Shown here: positions 14,366 to 16,411 of the stretch, piece by piece
Layout: each line of letters begins with the position of its first letter
How positions within the stretch are numbered: position 1 is the stretch's first letter
Source of the DNA: Desulfovibrio sp. UBA4079
Lineage (GTDB): Bacteria; Desulfobacterota; Desulfovibrionia; Desulfovibrionales; Desulfovibrionaceae
Direction: 5' to 3'
Length of the DNA: 16,411 nucleotides
NCBI GenBank assembly: GCA_002382645.1
Contig: DFYP01000207.1
Coordinates: forward strand, 634-17,044
Made by a program: the position numbers and the translations under genes
The notes under the pieces: model-generated
Databases searched by the model: none
What the model was told of the DNA's origin: nothing
What the model saw: the letters and a program-made list of their open reading frames with translations, nothing else

Positions 14366-14394
14366 ACAGGTCCGAAAGGCGGGCAGTCACCTGT
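14366..14394 (-). other. Inverted repeat in the corC leader
   Basis: ACAGGT and ACCTGT (6 bp) flank 17 bases just upstream of the corC ribosome-binding site; the inner part contains CC-GAAA-GG, a tiny GNRA-type stem. Could be a leader structure or a protein-binding site; may be chance. Confidence 0.3.
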
Positions 14395-14420
14395 TTTGCG
14401 GTGATCCCGTAGGTTTGGGA

Positions 14421-14447
14421 ATTAGATTGCGCCGGACGATCTGTCAA
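14421..14447 (-). promoter_or_regulatory. Candidate sigma-70 promoter of the corC-lnt-prfB operon
   Basis: Minus strand: perfect -35 TTGACA (14447-14442) and -10 TCTAAT (14426-14421, 5 of 6), with a 15-base spacer, slightly short of the 16-18 optimum. It lies in the gap between the PilZ gene and corC, about 70 bases before the TTG start, and is the best promoter match in the window. Confidence 0.5.
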
Positions 14448-14454
14448 CACGGGC

Positions 14455-15570
14455 TCAGGCCGTGGGTTCCACGCCCTTGTCCCGGTAGATCTCCAGGTAC
14501 TTGCGCACGACCCAGTTCTCGATGCTCTCGTCGCCCTGGCCCTTGAGCGGCCTCCAGACCGGCAGGCCGGTGTCCGGGGACAGGCCCTTGAGCCGGGAGG
14601 TGAACTCCAGGCCCAGGTCCAGGACCCCGGCGGATTCCCGGAAGACCCGGCGCACCGTGGCCCCGAGCACGTAGCGTTGGGGCGGATCGGCCCGGAGCTC
14701 CAGGGCCACGTAGCAGCCTGTGCCCGCGGCCAGGCCCAGGCGCTGTTGGCCCTCCTTGTCCAAGAGCCGGGTCTCCACCCGGCCGCCGCCGCCGGAGATG
14801 TCCTTGACCGAGAACCGGCCCAGGCTGGGCAGGGTGGCCGGAGGCGGCGGCTCCTGGCCCTCCTCGGGCGGAGGCGGCGGCAGGAGCCAGGCCAGGCACT
14901 GGCGCAGGGTGGCGTCGTCCTGCGGCAGGATTTCGAACACCGGGATGGCCGAGGACGGCGGGGCCATGCGCAGGAAGGCCCGCTTCTGGGACAGGACGAT
15001 GCGCTCGGGAATGGCCAGGGCCAGCAGGGCGGTGTGCTTTCCGGCCTTGGGCACGGCCGAGACCTGGGTGCTGAAATGGTAGAAGATCTTGCGCTTGCCC
15101 GCGGCCGAACCCTGGCCGATCTGGAAGAAGCCGTCCACCTCCCGGCCCACCCAGGACGGGCCGGGGGAGATGCCCGCGGGCAGCTCCAGGGTCAGGGAGT
15201 TCCGGCCGATCTCGGCCAGGGCGCAGGCAATGGAGCGGCGGCGTTCGTCCTTCTGGTGGAAGCTCAACTCCACCTTGGAGCGGCGCAGCAGGGCGTTTTC
15301 CAGGACCTCCCGGATGGACGGCGGGTCCGTGAGCATGCCCACGGGCGGCTCGGCGTCTTCCCGGTTCTGCCGCCAGCGCAGCCACAGCCGGCCGAGGAAA
15401 AAGGCCAGGATGCAGAAGATCACCACGGTCGCGGCCAGGGTCACCAGGGCCGGGGTCACGGCTCCGCCCGAGCCGAAGGACTCGCCGATCTGCTGCACGA
15501 AATGGCGGTCCAGGGTCGGCTCGTTGAACGAGGGCGGCTGCGTCGCGAACATGGAAAGGCGTTCGGTCAT
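14455..15570 (-). CDS. Membrane-anchored PilZ-domain (c-di-GMP receptor) protein
   Basis: Probable c-di-GMP effector; output unknown. 371 aa. One membrane segment (about 40-62, ALVTLAATVVIFCILAFFLG) is followed by basic RLWLRWRQNR, so the large C-terminal part should be cytoplasmic. Residues about 87-190 resemble the YcgR-type N-terminal barrel that precedes PilZ domains. The PilZ motifs are RxxxR at Arg197-Arg201 (KRAFLRM) and DxSxxG at Asp257-Gly262 (DISGGG). They are 55 residues apart, more than usual, because of a proline-rich insert (PPPPPEEGQEPPPP, 231-244). The start at 15570 is preferred: GGAG lies six bases upstream. An ATG ten codons earlier (15600) lacks a ribosome-binding site. 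It lies 76 bases after mnmG. Recognition of PilZ is good; the N-terminal barrel call is tentative. Confidence 0.85.
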   Translation of the reverse strand: MTERLSMFATQPPSFNEPTLDRHFVQQIGESFGSGGAVTPALVTLAATVVIFCILAFFLGRLWLRWRQNREDAEPPVGMLTDPPSIREVLENALLRRSKVELSFHQKDERRRSIACALAEIGRNSLTLELPAGISPGPSWVGREVDGFFQIGQGSAAGKRKIFYHFSTQVSAVPKAGKHTALLALAIPERIVLSQKRAFLRMAPPSSAIPVFEILPQDDATLRQCLAWLLPPPPPEEGQEPPPPATLPSLGRFSVKDISGGGGRVETRLLDKEGQQRLGLAAGTGCYVALELRADPPQRYVLGATVRRVFRESAGVLDLGLEFTSRLKGLSPDTGLPVWRPLKGQGDESIENWVVRKYLEIYRDKGVEPTA

Positions 15571-15646
15571 GGCTGTCTCCGGCCCGGGGGCCATGGCCAT
15601 TGGATACGCGATTTCCGTAATAAATGAAATGGGGCCGGACCGGGAA

Positions 15647-16411
15647 TCAGGCCCGGCTGCGACGCAGATGGATGTCCAGGCAGGCCAGGGCGGCAGGGGT
15701 GATCCCGGAGATGCGGCCGGCCTGGCCCAGGGTCAGGGGCCGCAGCCGCGACAGCTTTTCCACCGCCTCGCGGGTCAGCCCGGCCACGGCGGCGTAGTCC
15801 AGGTCCGGGGAGAGCGGCGCGCCCTCCATGTCCGCCTGGCGCTCGGCCAGTTCGGCCTGGCGCTCCAGGTATCCGGCGTAGCGCACCTGGGTCTCGGCCT
15901 CGGCCAGCACCTCCGGGTCCGCGGCGGCCAGGGGCTCCCAGAACGCGGCCAGGTCCCGGATCTCCACCTGGGGCTGGCGCAGGATCTGGGCCAGGGGCAC
16001 GGCCTTGCCCGGGGCCACGGCCTGGATTCCGGCCAGGCGTTCGCGGGTGGCGGCGTCGGGCCGCACCTGGACCTGTTCCAGGGCCTCCAGGACCTCGGTG
16101 AGCCGGGCGCGCTTGGCCGTGAACCGGGCCCAGCGGGCCTCGTCCACCAGGCCCAGGTCCCGGCCCAGGGGGGTGAGCCGCAGGTCCGCGTTGCCCTCGC
16201 GCAGGAGCAGCCGGTACTCGGCCCGGGAGGTGAACATGCGGTAGGGTTCGCTGGTGCCCTTGGTCACCAGGTCGTCCACCAGCACGGCCATGTAGGCCTG
16301 GTCCCGCCGCAGGATCACGGGGGGGAGGCCGCGCAGGACGGCGGCCGCGTTGAGCGCGGCCCACAGGCCCTGGGCCGCGGCCTCCTCGTAGCCCGAGGTG
16401 CCGTTGATCTG
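15647..16411 (-). CDS. mnmG: MnmG (GidA), tRNA uridine-34 modification enzyme, C-terminal part
   Basis: FAD enzyme that, with the GTPase MnmE, installs the carboxymethylaminomethyl group on wobble uridine 34 of several tRNAs. The reading frame is open to the window edge; 254 residues are visible, about 40 percent of the usual 620-630. At the edge is the signature QINGTSGYEEAAAQGL, followed by LVTKGTSEPYRMFTSRAEYR, which is nearly invariant. Near the C-terminus the helical MnmE/tRNA-binding part has AAVAGLTREAVEKLSRLRP and ISGITPAALACL. The C-terminus ends HLRRSRA, as a complete protein. The start lies outside the window. The PilZ gene follows after 76 bases without an evident terminator. Confidence 0.97.
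   Translation of the reverse strand, partial: QINGTSGYEEAAAQGLWAALNAAAVLRGLPPVILRRDQAYMAVLVDDLVTKGTSEPYRMFTSRAEYRLLLREGNADLRLTPLGRDLGLVDEARWARFTAKRARLTEVLEALEQVQVRPDAATRERLAGIQAVAPGKAVPLAQILRQPQVEIRDLAAFWEPLAAADPEVLAEAETQVRYAGYLERQAELAERQADMEGAPLSPDLDYAAVAGLTREAVEKLSRLRPLTLGQAGRISGITPAALACLDIHLRRSRA

Noticed and set aside
1..16411. CRISPR arrays, tRNA or rRNA genes, IS elements, phage or toxin-antitoxin genes
   Set aside because: No regularly spaced repeats, cloverleaf-like segments, transposase motifs or defence domains were seen; recurring short words such as CAGGGCC follow from codon use.

Overview
The window is GC-rich, tightly packed chromosomal DNA with housekeeping and regulatory genes and no mobile elements. 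The gene content suggests a sulfate-reducing bacterium of the Desulfovibrio group: a family II Mn-dependent pyrophosphatase beside a mannose-type PTS, an lptB-rpoN-hpf-ptsN-rapZ cluster, and an HU-dapA unit. That assignment is inference from gene order, protein style and base composition; no rRNA or other marker gene is present.

Region 1 (1-6850, plus strand) is an extended rpoN operon: lptB (5' end cut off), rpoN, long-form hpf, ptsN, rapZ, then mannose-family EIIA, EIIB and EIIC, then ppaC. The first five genes match the E. coli lptB-rpoN-hpf-ptsN-rapZ order, but where E. coli has npr this genome carries mannose-type PTS subunits. From hpf to EIIC the genes are 1-8 bases apart or overlap by one base. 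EIIC cannot be read in one frame from its expected ATG: a run of nine T (5165-5173) lies where a -1 shift (or a one-base difference) is needed. ppaC has its own leader and candidate promoter and ends at a near-perfect intrinsic terminator with a TTCG loop.

Region 2 (6918-14447, minus strand) converges on ppaC. Read 5' to 3' on the minus strand it runs corC (ybeX-like) - lnt - prfB - a GGDEF diguanylate cyclase - a FlhG/MinD-like ATPase - HU-like protein - a secreted, degenerate UshA-like protein - dapA - terminator. corC/lnt, prfB/GGDEF and GGDEF/ATPase overlap or may overlap, and corC-lnt is the pairing seen in E. coli. prfB contains the classic in-frame TGA with +1 programmed frameshift, and 371 aa are recovered once it is read through.

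Region 3 (14455-16411, minus strand) holds a membrane-anchored PilZ protein with a proline-rich insertion and the C-terminal part of mnmG, which runs off the window.

Themes: envelope biogenesis (lptB, lnt, corC), PTS-linked regulation around sigma-54, c-di-GMP signalling (GGDEF enzyme with an intact product-inhibition site, and a PilZ receptor), and translation (hpf, prfB, mnmG). The strongest leads are the T9 frameshift in EIIC, the mannose PTS without EIID inside the rpoN operon, the metal-ligand-free UshA-like protein between HU and dapA, and the coupled prfB-GGDEF-ATPase genes. No CRISPR array, tRNA, rRNA, IS element or defence system was seen, and no gene-free stretch exceeds 300 bases.
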